8,546 nucleotides of DNA. Origin: Pseudomonadota bacterium (lineage in GTDB: Bacteria > Pseudomonadota > Alphaproteobacteria > Ferrovibrionales > Ferrovibrionaceae). Numbering within the stretch: the stretch's first letter is position 1; the number at the start of each line of letters is the position of its first letter. The notes beneath the pieces are model-generated. The model ran no database searches. It was not told where the DNA came from and was given only the letters and a program-made list of their open reading frames with translations. The stretch covers positions 1 through 8,546 of the forward strand of contig JAJYTL010000122.1 of NCBI GenBank assembly GCA_021793055.1, in the 5' to 3' direction. Positions 1-6,104 of this stretch are shown one piece after another. A program made the position numbers and the translations under genes.

Positions 1-887
1 CCGGCGCCCGGCTCGACATGAAAATTCTCGCCGCGCGAGCCCATGTCACGCTCGAGGCGATCGAACGAGTGATCGACCCCGGAGAGCTTGATCCGCTGAC
101 CGGAAACGCCGTGCCGCGCCATGCCGGCGCCGACGTCATCCTGCGCGCCGATCGTATCCTGGCTCTGGATGCTTACGGCGATTGCGCGCCAAGCGGCCGC
201 TTTGTGCTGGTCAAGGACTACGCCATCGTCGGCGGCGGCTTGATCTCGATGGAGGGTTACCCCGACCAGCGCGGTCTCGTTACCGTGCGCGCCACCAATA
301 TCAAGCGCGAGCTGCCTCGCGTTTCGACCGAAGAGCGAACGCAGCGGAACGGCCATAAAGGCGGCGTGCTCTGGCTTACCGGCCTCTCCGGCTCCGGCAA
401 ATCGACGCTCGCGCTAGAGCTCGAGCGCCGGCTGTTCGCCCGCGGCTACCTGGTCTACGTGCTGGACGGCGACAATCTCCGCTTTGGCCTCAATGCAGAC
501 CTCGGGTTCAGCCCCGAGGAGCGGACGGAAAACATTCGCCGTGCCGGCGAGGTGGCCGCGCTCTTCGCCGCGGCGGGCTTCGTCGTCATCACCGCCTTCA
601 TCTCGCCCTATCGTTCCGACCGCGCACGGGTACGACGGGCCGTCGGGCAGGCCTTCCACGAGATCTATCTCAACGCGGATATCGCCATCTGCGAGGAACG
701 CGATCCCAAGGGCCTCTACAAGCGGGCCCGCGCCGGCGAAATCGCCGACTTTACGGGCATCAGCGCGCCCTATGAGGCGCCTGAGGCCGCGGAGCTGCAG
801 ATCGATACCGGCAGCCTCGACGTCGAAGAAAGCCTGAACCTTCTTCTCGAATACGTCATCCCGCGCTTCGCGCTGCGCGGAAAGTGA
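1..887 (+). CDS. cysNC: Bifunctional sulfate adenylyltransferase subunit 1 / adenylylsulfate kinase (CysN/C), 3' part, 5' end cut by window
   Basis: The frame is open to the left edge (first whole codon at 3). The ATG at 18 lies inside a domain rather than at a true start, so the gene begins outside the window. Counting from that Met, residues 1-95 look like the C-terminal beta-barrel (EF-Tu domain III-like) of the CysN GTPase. Residues about 115-285 are a complete APS kinase: P-loop GLSGSGKST at 122-130, DGDNLRFGLN at 150-159, ENIRR at 171-175, ISPYRSDR at 195-202 with the Ser of the CysC active-site motif, and the KGLYKRARAG lid segment at 231-240. By family knowledge CysN is the GTPase subunit of ATP sulfurylase (with CysD), and the CysC part phosphorylates APS to PAPS in the cytoplasm. 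In rhizobia the same fusion is NodQ. It converges on korB and has no evident link to aromatic catabolism, so it probably marks the edge of the catabolic locus. Confidence 0.9.
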   Translation, partial: GARLDMKILAARAHVTLEAIERVIDPGELDPLTGNAVPRHAGADVILRADRILALDAYGDCAPSGRFVLVKDYAIVGGGLISMEGYPDQRGLVTVRATNIKRELPRVSTEERTQRNGHKGGVLWLTGLSGSGKSTLALELERRLFARGYLVYVLDGDNLRFGLNADLGFSPEERTENIRRAGEVAALFAAAGFVVITAFISPYRSDRARVRRAVGQAFHEIYLNADIAICEERDPKGLYKRARAGEIADFTGISAPYEAPEAAELQIDTGSLDVEESLNLLLEYVIPRFALRGK

Positions 888-898
888 TCCGCGCCCGC

Positions 899-913
899 GC
901 GCCGCGACGGCGT
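899..913. terminator. Possible bidirectional hairpin between convergent cysNC and korB
   Basis: The 26-bp gap between the two convergent stop codons contains CGCCG-CGA-CGGCG (900-912), a perfect 5-bp GC stem with a 3-nt loop, extendable by a G-T pair. There is no T-tract on either strand, and short GC hairpins are common by chance in DNA this GC-rich. A role as a shared terminator is inferred mainly from position. Confidence 0.25.
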
Positions 914-1747
914 CTAGATGACGAACTCCTGACAGAGCGCGTCGAGAGACTTCTCCGTCTCGCTGCCCTTCGGCCGATAGGGTTGGCGTTGGCCGGTATA
1001 GAGCACGCCGATGTTGAATCCGTCATCGGTCATCAGCCGCCGCGCCGCGCGCGCCGGATCGTCGGTTGCGGGCACGGGCGAAGGCCGCACGAGGTCCTTC
1101 CATTCTCGCTGTTCCGGCCGGAAAGTCACGCACGGACTGAGAACCTCGACCAGCGAAAAGCCGGGCGATTTGATCGCCTGTGTCATGATGTCCGCGGTGC
1201 CGACGATATCACCCGAGAAGGCGCGGGCGACGAAGTTGGCGCCGGAGGCCAATGCGACGACCAGCGGCTGAAACGGCCGCACCCCGGTGCCGCCCGGCGT
1301 TAGCGCGTTGTCCCAGTCGGGCTCGGTGGTTGGCGATGATTGCCCCTTGGTCATGCCGTAGACATGGTTGTCCATAACGATGTAGGTCAAGTCGACGTTG
1401 CGCCGGCAGGCGTGCATGAAATGGTTGCCGCCGATCGAATAGCCGTCGCCATCGCCGCCCGCGGCAATCACGGTTAGGTCGGGCCGCGCCACCTTGAGGC
1501 CGGTCGCCAGCGGCAACGCCCGGCCGTGCACGCCATGAAAGCCGTAGCAATTCATGTAGGCCGGAATACGCGACGAGCAGCCGATGCCGGAGATCATCGC
1601 CACTTCCTCGGGCGGACGACCGAGACTGGCGAGGGCGCGGGTGAGCGACGTCAAGACTGCGTAATCGCCGCAGCCGGGACACCAAATCGGTTTGGTGTCC
1701 GATTTGAAGTTCTTTGCCGAAAGCATGGCCGGCGAGGGGACGTTCAT
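914..1747 (-). CDS. korB: 2-oxoacid:ferredoxin oxidoreductase, beta subunit (probably 2-oxoglutarate:ferredoxin oxidoreductase KorB)
   Basis: Thiamine-diphosphate and [4Fe-4S]-binding catalytic subunit of a cytoplasmic 2-oxoacid:ferredoxin oxidoreductase, 277 residues with the chosen start. Visible motifs: WCPGCG with C23 and C26, GIGCSS with C57, and C206 in LSPCVTF, the four cysteines expected for the cluster. The ThDP/Mg motif GDGDGYSIGG starts at 98, and VMDNHVYGMTKGQ at 124-136 follows. The start is ATG 1747: it overlaps the korA stop as ATGA and has GGAG (1757-1754) 6 nt upstream. An in-frame ATG 12 nt further up (1759) lacks a Shine-Dalgarno sequence. The family reaction is oxidative decarboxylation of a 2-oxoacid with CoA, reducing ferredoxin. 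2-Oxoglutarate as substrate is inferred from the neighbouring bcr genes, because Thauera aromatica uses such an enzyme to supply electrons for ring reduction. The motifs alone do not exclude another 2-oxoacid. Confidence 0.92.
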   Translation of the reverse strand: MNVPSPAMLSAKNFKSDTKPIWCPGCGDYAVLTSLTRALASLGRPPEEVAMISGIGCSSRIPAYMNCYGFHGVHGRALPLATGLKVARPDLTVIAAGGDGDGYSIGGNHFMHACRRNVDLTYIVMDNHVYGMTKGQSSPTTEPDWDNALTPGGTGVRPFQPLVVALASGANFVARAFSGDIVGTADIMTQAIKSPGFSLVEVLSPCVTFRPEQREWKDLVRPSPVPATDDPARAARRLMTDDGFNIGVLYTGQRQPYRPKGSETEKSLDALCQEFVI

Positions 1748-3486
1748 GAGCGGCTCCATTCGACAAGCTGTTGATAGATATCGCCAGGACGCATTGGCAG
1801 CGGCCCCGGTTTGTGCAATGCGCGCACCTCGCCTTCAAGGGCGTGTTCGGCCCGGAGGTAGCGATGGAACTGGCCGCTGTGGGTCTGCTCGACCACCAGG
1901 ATGCGCTTCACGCCCGCGAGCGCGCCGGCGAGCATGGCCGGCTGTGCGGGCGCCAGTAAGCGAAGCGAAATCAGCTTGGCCTCGATCCCCGCCTCGCGCG
2001 CCCGCGCCACCGCTTCACGCGCCGGCGCGGTGCAAGACCCCCAAGTCACGACGGCGATCTCGCCCTCCCCCTCGATCTCGGCGCAGTGCGAACCGAAATC
2101 CCCGCCACTGAGCTTGCGCTGCCGCTTGTCGAGTTGCGCGACATGGTCCTTCGCCTGGCTCGACGGCGTGCCCTGCTCGTTGTGCTCGAGCCCGTCGGCC
2201 GTGTACATCAGACCGGGAATGCCCGGTACGGCCATCGGCGAGACGCCGGATTCGGTTAGCGCATATCGCCGATAAGCTTCCCCGTTCGGCGTCGCGACTC
2301 GCCGCTCGCCGACATAGGCGCCGCGCGCCGGCGGGTCGATCACCATCCGCGCCTGCCCCATCAGCTGGTCCGACAGGACGACCACCGGCACCTGCATCTC
2401 CTCGGCGAGATGAACCGCCCATTCCGTGGTCGCGAGGCAATCCGCCACCGAATTCGGTGCCACCACCACATGCGGCGCATCGCCATGGGTGCCGAACAGC
2501 GCGATGTTGAGGTCCGCCTGCTCCGACTTGGTCGGGATACCGGTGGACGGGCCGCCGCGCATGACATCGACAACGACGAGCGGAACCTCGGCGGCAATGG
2601 CGAGGCCGAGAGACTCGGTCATGAGCGAGAGGCCGGGACCCGACGTCGCCGTCAGCGCCGGCGTGCCGCCATAGGATGCGCCAATCGCCATCGTGATCGA
2701 GGCGAGTTCGTCCTCCGCCTGCACCAAAGCGCCACCGACATCGGCAAGCGCCGGCGCCATCCATTCCAGGATCTCGGTGGCGGGGGTAATCGGGTAGGCG
2801 GCGACGAAGCGGACGCCGCCGCTCAACGCACCGTAGCCGGTCGCCTCGTTGCCGGTGATCAGCCAGCGGCCCGCGCGCGCCGGACCGCTCACCTTGAGTT
2901 TGCGCGGAAAATCCACCGCCGCCGCAATCTCGCGCCCGGCCGCCACGGCCGCAAGGCTCGCCGCGACGGCCTCGCTCCCGGGCTCCAGGGTGCCGCGAAC
3001 CGCTTCGTCCACCATGCCATCCGGAAGGCCCACCAAACCCGCAACATAACCGAGCGCGATCATATTGGCGCGCCCGCCCGGAATGGCTTTCGCCATGTCC
3101 TTCATCGGCAGATCGAGTCGCTTGGCGCCGAACCCGGCCATGGCTGGCGGCATCTCGCCCTGGGCCGGATCGCCGACGATCAGACTTTCGCCGTTGAGCG
3201 GGATTTCCATCGCGAAGCGGTCGAGATTGCCCCAATCGACGGAAAGCAAGATGTCGAACCGGTCGTCCAGTCCCTCGATCGGCCCGTTGGCAAGGCGGAT
3301 CAGGGCGGCCGCCTCGCCGCCGCGGATTTGAGGGCCGCTGGAGCGGCTCATGAAGCCATAGCAGCCGGCGAGCGCCGCGGCGCGCAGGAGCATGTTGCCG
3401 CTGGTCATGACACCGGCCCCCCCGCTTCCAGTCATCGCGATGCAGACCGAGGAAATCCTCTGAGATTGGAACCGTTCTGTTGTCAC
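1744..3486 (-). CDS. korA: 2-oxoacid:ferredoxin oxidoreductase, fused gamma-alpha subunit (probably KorA)
   Basis: Large subunit, 580 residues with the chosen GTG start. Residues about 10-195 are the gamma domain, with glycine-rich GSGGAGVMTSG at 20-30. The rest is the alpha chain: YPITPATE at 231-238, ATSGPGLSLM at 280-289, MRGGPSTGIPTKSEQ at 309-323, then a C-terminal domain with EQTHSGQFHR. With KorB it forms the two-subunit type lacking a separate delta/ferredoxin subunit. The likely role is to make low-potential reduced ferredoxin for benzoyl-CoA reductase; the substrate (2-oxoglutarate) is inferred from context. Start choice: the frame runs up to an ATG at 3558, but the first 24 codons have no family resemblance, whereas GTG 3486 has a textbook AAGGAGG 5 nt upstream and is followed directly by the conserved gamma domain. 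The gene diverges from had and overlaps korB by ATGA. Confidence 0.93.
   Translation of the reverse strand: MTTERFQSQRISSVCIAMTGSGGAGVMTSGNMLLRAAALAGCYGFMSRSSGPQIRGGEAAALIRLANGPIEGLDDRFDILLSVDWGNLDRFAMEIPLNGESLIVGDPAQGEMPPAMAGFGAKRLDLPMKDMAKAIPGGRANMIALGYVAGLVGLPDGMVDEAVRGTLEPGSEAVAASLAAVAAGREIAAAVDFPRKLKVSGPARAGRWLITGNEATGYGALSGGVRFVAAYPITPATEILEWMAPALADVGGALVQAEDELASITMAIGASYGGTPALTATSGPGLSLMTESLGLAIAAEVPLVVVDVMRGGPSTGIPTKSEQADLNIALFGTHGDAPHVVVAPNSVADCLATTEWAVHLAEEMQVPVVVLSDQLMGQARMVIDPPARGAYVGERRVATPNGEAYRRYALTESGVSPMAVPGIPGLMYTADGLEHNEQGTPSSQAKDHVAQLDKRQRKLSGGDFGSHCAEIEGEGEIAVVTWGSCTAPAREAVARAREAGIEAKLISLRLLAPAQPAMLAGALAGVKRILVVEQTHSGQFHRYLRAEHALEGEVRALHKPGPLPMRPGDIYQQLVEWSRS
1748..1757 (-). 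promoter_or_regulatory. korB ribosome binding site inside the end of korA (coupled start)
   Basis: GGAG (1757-1754) sits 6 nt before ATG 1747, which overlaps the korA stop as ATGA. This decides the korB start against the ATG at 1759, whose upstream sequence shows no purine-rich box. The arrangement suggests translational coupling. Confidence 0.7.
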
Positions 3487-3498
3487 CTGCGCCTCCTT
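3487..3498 (-). promoter_or_regulatory. korA ribosome binding site that fixes a GTG start
   Basis: AAGGAGG (3498-3492) lies 5 nt before GTG 3486. This near-perfect Shine-Dalgarno sequence places the korA start 24 codons downstream of the longest in-frame ATG (3558) and leaves the upstream region as untranslated leader. Confidence 0.8.
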
Positions 3499-3565
3499 CG
3501 CCGTCGCCGGGGAACCCCTTGATCCGGGAAATCGGTCAACCGAGAGCGAAACCCGCATTCTTCAA

Positions 3566-3594
3566 TTGACCGCTTATCCGTAATTTGGTACTGT
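3566..3594 (+). promoter_or_regulatory. Candidate promoter for had-bcr, sharing its -10 region with the korA promoter
   Basis: On the plus strand, TTGACC (3566-3571) is followed after exactly 17 nt by TACTGT (3589-3594; 3 of 6 to the -10 consensus but with T1, A2 and T6 present). The predicted start is near 3601, giving a leader of roughly 78 nt before had. Its -10 hexamer overlaps that of the opposing korA promoter by five bases. The weak -10 would fit a promoter that needs an activator, though that is inference. Confidence 0.42.
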
Positions 3595-3618
3595 AATACT
3601 GAATTGAGGGATGGTCAA
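3590..3618 (-). promoter_or_regulatory. Candidate sigma70-type promoter for korAB
   Basis: On the minus strand, TTGACC (3618-3613; 5 of 6 to the -35 consensus) is followed after exactly 17 nt by TACAGT (3595-3590; 4 of 6 to the -10 consensus, keeping the key T1, A2 and T6). Transcription would start near 3583, leaving a leader of roughly 97 nt before the korA GTG. Predicted from sequence only. Confidence 0.5.
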
Positions 3619-3678
3619 GCCGGACAATGAACCTCAGGACAGCCACCCGGCGGCGCCATAAGAAAAGGGAGTACCCCC

Positions 3679-4758
3679 ATGTCGTCAAATGCTTACCGCT
3701 GGGTTATGACCGCCGCGAACGCGCCCCTCACCCGCGTGGCATTTGATCCCTTCCAGCCTGGCGAGGATGAGGTGACGGTGGAAATCGCCGGCTGCGGCGT
3801 TTGCCATACCGACCTCGGCTACTATTACGACGGGGTGCGGGTGAACCACCCCCTCCCCCTCGCCCTTGGCCACGAGATCAGTGGCAAGGTGGTGGCCGCC
3901 GGAACGGCCGCGAAAAGCTGGATCGGCAAGAGCATCCTGGTTCCGGCCGTACTCCCTTGCGGCGAGTGCGATCTCTGCCGCAGCGGGCGCGGCACCATCT
4001 GCGCCCGCCAGAAAATGCCCGGAAACGACATCCAGGGCGGATTCGCCAGCCACATCGTGGTGCCGGCTCGCGGCCTCTGCCCCGTCGATGAAGGTCGCCT
4101 TCGCGCCGCCGGACTGTCCCTCGCGGACATCTCCGTCGTCGCCGACGCGGTGACGACGCCCTATCAGGCAGTGAGCCGGGCCGGCGTTGGCCCCGGCTCG
4201 TTCGCCATCGTCGTCGGTGTCGGTGGAGTCGGCGGCTATGCCTTGCAAATCGCCAAGGCGCTCGGCGCGACGGTGGTGGCCATCGACGTCGACTCGGCGA
4301 AGCTCGCGGCCGTCTCGGACTATGGCGCCTCGGCCACGTTCAACGCGCGAGAGATGGACGCTCGCGCGCTCAAAGCGGCCGTGCAAGACTTCGCCAAGCA
4401 GCAGGGCCTCGCCCGCACCGGCTGGTTTATTTTCGAATGCTCCGGCACTGCCCCGGGCCAACTCACGGCCTACGGCCTGCTCACCCACGGCGCCACCCTC
4501 TCCGTCGTCGGCTTCACCATGAACAAGGTGGAGGTGCGGCTTTCCAACCTGATGGCCTTCGATGCCCGCGCGATCGGCAACTGGGGTTGTCCGCCAGACC
4601 TCTATCCCGCTGCTCTCGACCTCGTCCTCGACGGCAAGGTCATGGTCAAGCCCTTCGTCGAGCAGCACCCCCTCGCGGAGATCAACGAGGTCTTCGCGGC
4701 GGTGCATCGGCATGAGTTGAAGCGCCGCGCCGTTCTCGTCCCCGGCGCCGCCGCCTAG
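3679..4758 (+). CDS. had: 6-hydroxycyclohex-1-ene-1-carboxyl-CoA dehydrogenase (Had), zinc-type medium-chain dehydrogenase
   Basis: 359 residues, full length. By family knowledge Had oxidises 6-hydroxycyclohex-1-ene-1-carboxyl-CoA to the 6-oxo product with NAD, two steps after ring reduction and just before hydrolytic ring opening. Visible features: catalytic-zinc segment GCGVCHTDL with C42, then GHE with H65 and E66; structural-zinc lobe C94, C97, C100, C108; GNDIQGGFASH at 115-125; Rossmann motif GVGGVGG at 180-186, followed by AIDVD at 201-205, whose acid end suggests NAD rather than NADP. The overall sequence matches my memory of Thauera Had closely, including VVADAVTTPYQAV at 153-165. 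ATG 3679 is preceded by AAAAGGGAG with 7 nt spacing. It is the first gene rightwards from the divergent control region, with bcrC 176 bp downstream. A generic alcohol dehydrogenase is the alternative, made unlikely by the context. Confidence 0.93.
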   Translation: MSSNAYRWVMTAANAPLTRVAFDPFQPGEDEVTVEIAGCGVCHTDLGYYYDGVRVNHPLPLALGHEISGKVVAAGTAAKSWIGKSILVPAVLPCGECDLCRSGRGTICARQKMPGNDIQGGFASHIVVPARGLCPVDEGRLRAAGLSLADISVVADAVTTPYQAVSRAGVGPGSFAIVVGVGGVGGYALQIAKALGATVVAIDVDSAKLAAVSDYGASATFNAREMDARALKAAVQDFAKQQGLARTGWFIFECSGTAPGQLTAYGLLTHGATLSVVGFTMNKVEVRLSNLMAFDARAIGNWGCPPDLYPAALDLVLDGKVMVKPFVEQHPLAEINEVFAAVHRHELKRRAVLVPGAAA

Positions 4759-4934
4759 CACCGGAGCGCGATCGTCATGATCCCTTGCCTATCCTTCCAT
4801 CGGACCCGGACTGCCGCCCCTCGACATGCCGCTCGCGGCGCCCGGCCCTCACAGAATTTTCCTCCGCCCCTCGCGGCGGGAATGGGCGCTCGCGCCGCCG
4901 CCGCAAGGCCGCCACAACCGGAGCATTGCCAGCC
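4759..4934 (+). other. had-bcrC intergenic gap with a possible 53-codon leader frame
   Basis: This 176-nt gap contrasts with the tight spacing downstream. It holds a GC hairpin, CCGCC-N6-GGCGG (4864-4879), with no following T-run, and a short AT-rich pocket, AGAATTTT, near 4852-4859, but no convincing promoter. A small frame, ATG 4777 to TGA 4938 (53 residues, rich in Ala, Arg and Pro), ends in an ATGA overlap with the bcrC start and has GGAG 10 nt upstream. Its composition looks like translated GC-rich non-coding DNA, so I do not call it a gene. Confidence 0.35.
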
Positions 4935-6104
4935 ATGAGCACAACCGCCGAAATCATCTCGCGTTGCCAAACCCTCTTCGAAGACCTGACCTTTAGCTAC
5001 GCCAGGGAATGGAAGGCCGCGATGCCAGGCCGTAGCGTGGTGGGCTATATGCCCTTCTACGTGCCGCGCGAATTGATCCATGCTGCGGGGGGCCTGCCCC
5101 TCGGAATCCTCGGTGGCGGAGACCAGCTAGAGGTCATCCACGGCGACGCGTATTATCAGAGCTACATTTGCCGCATCCCGCGTTCGACCATCGAGCTGGG
5201 CGTCATGGGCCGTCTCGACTTCGTCGACGCAATGCTGTTTCCCAGCATCTGCGACGTGATCAGAAACCTCTCGGGAATGTGGAAAATCATGTTTCCGAAG
5301 GTGAAGAGCCGCTATTTCGACGTGCCGCAGAACTACCAGGACAACGTCGGCGGAGAGTTCTATATCAACGAACTTAAGGAACTCCGCGACATGCTGGCGG
5401 AGATCCGCGGAACGGACGTCACCGACGAAGAGATCCGCGGCTCGATCAAGCTCTTCAATGAAAACCGCCGCCTCGTCCGCGAGGTCTACGCCGCGCGCAT
5501 GAAGCAGCCCTGGCAGGTGCCGTCGTCGGAAATCTACCTGCTGATGCGCGCAGGCATGATCCTCGCAGTCGAAGAGCACAACCGGCTGCTCGGCGACTAC
5601 CTCGCCGCCGTCGCCGCCGAGGACCGCCCCCGGCGCGATAACGCCCGCGTCCTGGTCACCGGCGCCTTCTGCGAGCAGCCGCCGCTCAATCTGATCAAGT
5701 CCATCGAGCTTGCCGGCTGCTATATCGTCGATGACGACTTCATGCTGGTGAACCGCTGGGAGCGCTCGGACGTGGCGATCGACGGCGATCCGCTGCAGAA
5801 CCTGGCCAGCGCCTATCTGCATAACTCCGGCAACACCTCCGCCAAATACGAGCCTGACCAGGCGAAGAAAGGACTTTATCTGGTCGATGCGGTAAAGCGC
5901 AGCGCGGCCGAAGGGGTGATCTTCGCCGCGCCGAGTTTCTGCGATCCCGCCCTGCTCGAACGGCCGATGCTGCAAAGCGTACTGGCCGCGCACGGCATCC
6001 CCTACATTGGTTTCAAATACGCGGAAAACTCCGGCCAGATGCAGCCGATCCGCGAGCAAGCGGGAACCTTCGCTGATTCCATCAAACTATGGAGCGACCA
6101 ATGA
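4935..6104 (+). CDS. bcrC: Benzoyl-CoA reductase subunit C (BcrC / BadD type)
   Basis: 389 residues with the chosen start. One of the two subunits of the ring-reducing half of ATP-dependent benzoyl-CoA reductase; it belongs to the 2-hydroxyglutaryl-CoA dehydratase D-component family (HgdB/HgdA-like) and by family knowledge helps bind a [4Fe-4S] cluster and substrate. Cysteines that may act as ligands: C79 (SYICR), C106 (PSICD), C246 (GAFCEQPP), C262 and C336 (SFCDPALLERP). The C-terminus, ENSGQMQPIREQAGTFAD at 364-381, is typical of this family. The start is ATG 4935. The frame is open further up to a TTG at 4785, but those 50 codons read as Arg/Ala/Pro-rich sequence with no family resemblance. 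The Shine-Dalgarno at 4935 is weak (GGAG 11 nt away), so initiation may depend on coupling or another signal. It overlaps bcrB by ATGA. Confidence 0.93.
   Translation: MSTTAEIISRCQTLFEDLTFSYAREWKAAMPGRSVVGYMPFYVPRELIHAAGGLPLGILGGGDQLEVIHGDAYYQSYICRIPRSTIELGVMGRLDFVDAMLFPSICDVIRNLSGMWKIMFPKVKSRYFDVPQNYQDNVGGEFYINELKELRDMLAEIRGTDVTDEEIRGSIKLFNENRRLVREVYAARMKQPWQVPSSEIYLLMRAGMILAVEEHNRLLGDYLAAVAAEDRPRRDNARVLVTGAFCEQPPLNLIKSIELAGCYIVDDDFMLVNRWERSDVAIDGDPLQNLASAYLHNSGNTSAKYEPDQAKKGLYLVDAVKRSAAEGVIFAAPSFCDPALLERPMLQSVLAAHGIPYIGFKYAENSGQMQPIREQAGTFADSIKLWSDQ
6091..6100 (+). promoter_or_regulatory. bcrB ribosome binding site inside the end of bcrC (coupled start)
   Basis: GGAG (6091-6094) lies 6 nt before ATG 6101, which overlaps the bcrC stop as ATGA. 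This favours 6101 over the in-frame ATG at 6089, which itself overlaps the box. Confidence 0.7.

Larger units (their letters stand above)
3533..3618. promoter_or_regulatory. Possible operator region: three TTGACC/GGTCAA half-sites in the kor-had divergent gap
   Basis: The GGTCAA/TTGACC hexamer occurs three times: as GGTCAA at 3534-3539 (within CGGTCAACCG, CGGT/ACCG with a 2-nt centre), as TTGACC at 3566-3571 (overlapping the 8-bp palindrome TCAATTGA, 3562-3569), and as GGTCAA at 3613-3618. CGGTCAA (3533-3539) and TTGACCG (3566-3572) form a 7-bp inverted repeat. A direct repeat TACTG-N3-TACTG lies at 3589-3601. The stretch 3561-3607 is clearly more AT-rich than the surrounding DNA. The sites could bind a pathway regulator; two of the three also serve as candidate -35 boxes, so a pure promoter explanation is possible. 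No regulator gene is in the window. Confidence 0.35.

Noticed and set aside
18..20. ATG at 18 as the start of a stand-alone APS kinase gene
   Set aside because: The codons before it are open and the residues after it form part of a CysN domain III, so the true start lies outside the window.
3509..3518. GGGGAACCCC palindrome in the korA leader
   Set aside because: The two-base centre is too tight for an RNA hairpin, and there is no matching copy to suggest a protein-binding site.
2410..3522. 370-codon open frame on the plus strand opposite korA
   Set aside because: Arg/Gly/Ala-rich shadow of korA, which carries all conserved gamma and alpha motifs.
3519..3532. Possible FNR-type box starting TTGAT in the korA leader
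   Set aside because: The expected second half ATCAA after four bases is GAAAT, matching one of five positions, so this is at most an isolated half-site.
4785..4934. 50-codon N-terminal extension of bcrC from a TTG
   Set aside because: No Shine-Dalgarno at the TTG and the encoded sequence is low-complexity Arg/Ala/Pro. The family-like sequence begins at ATG 4935.
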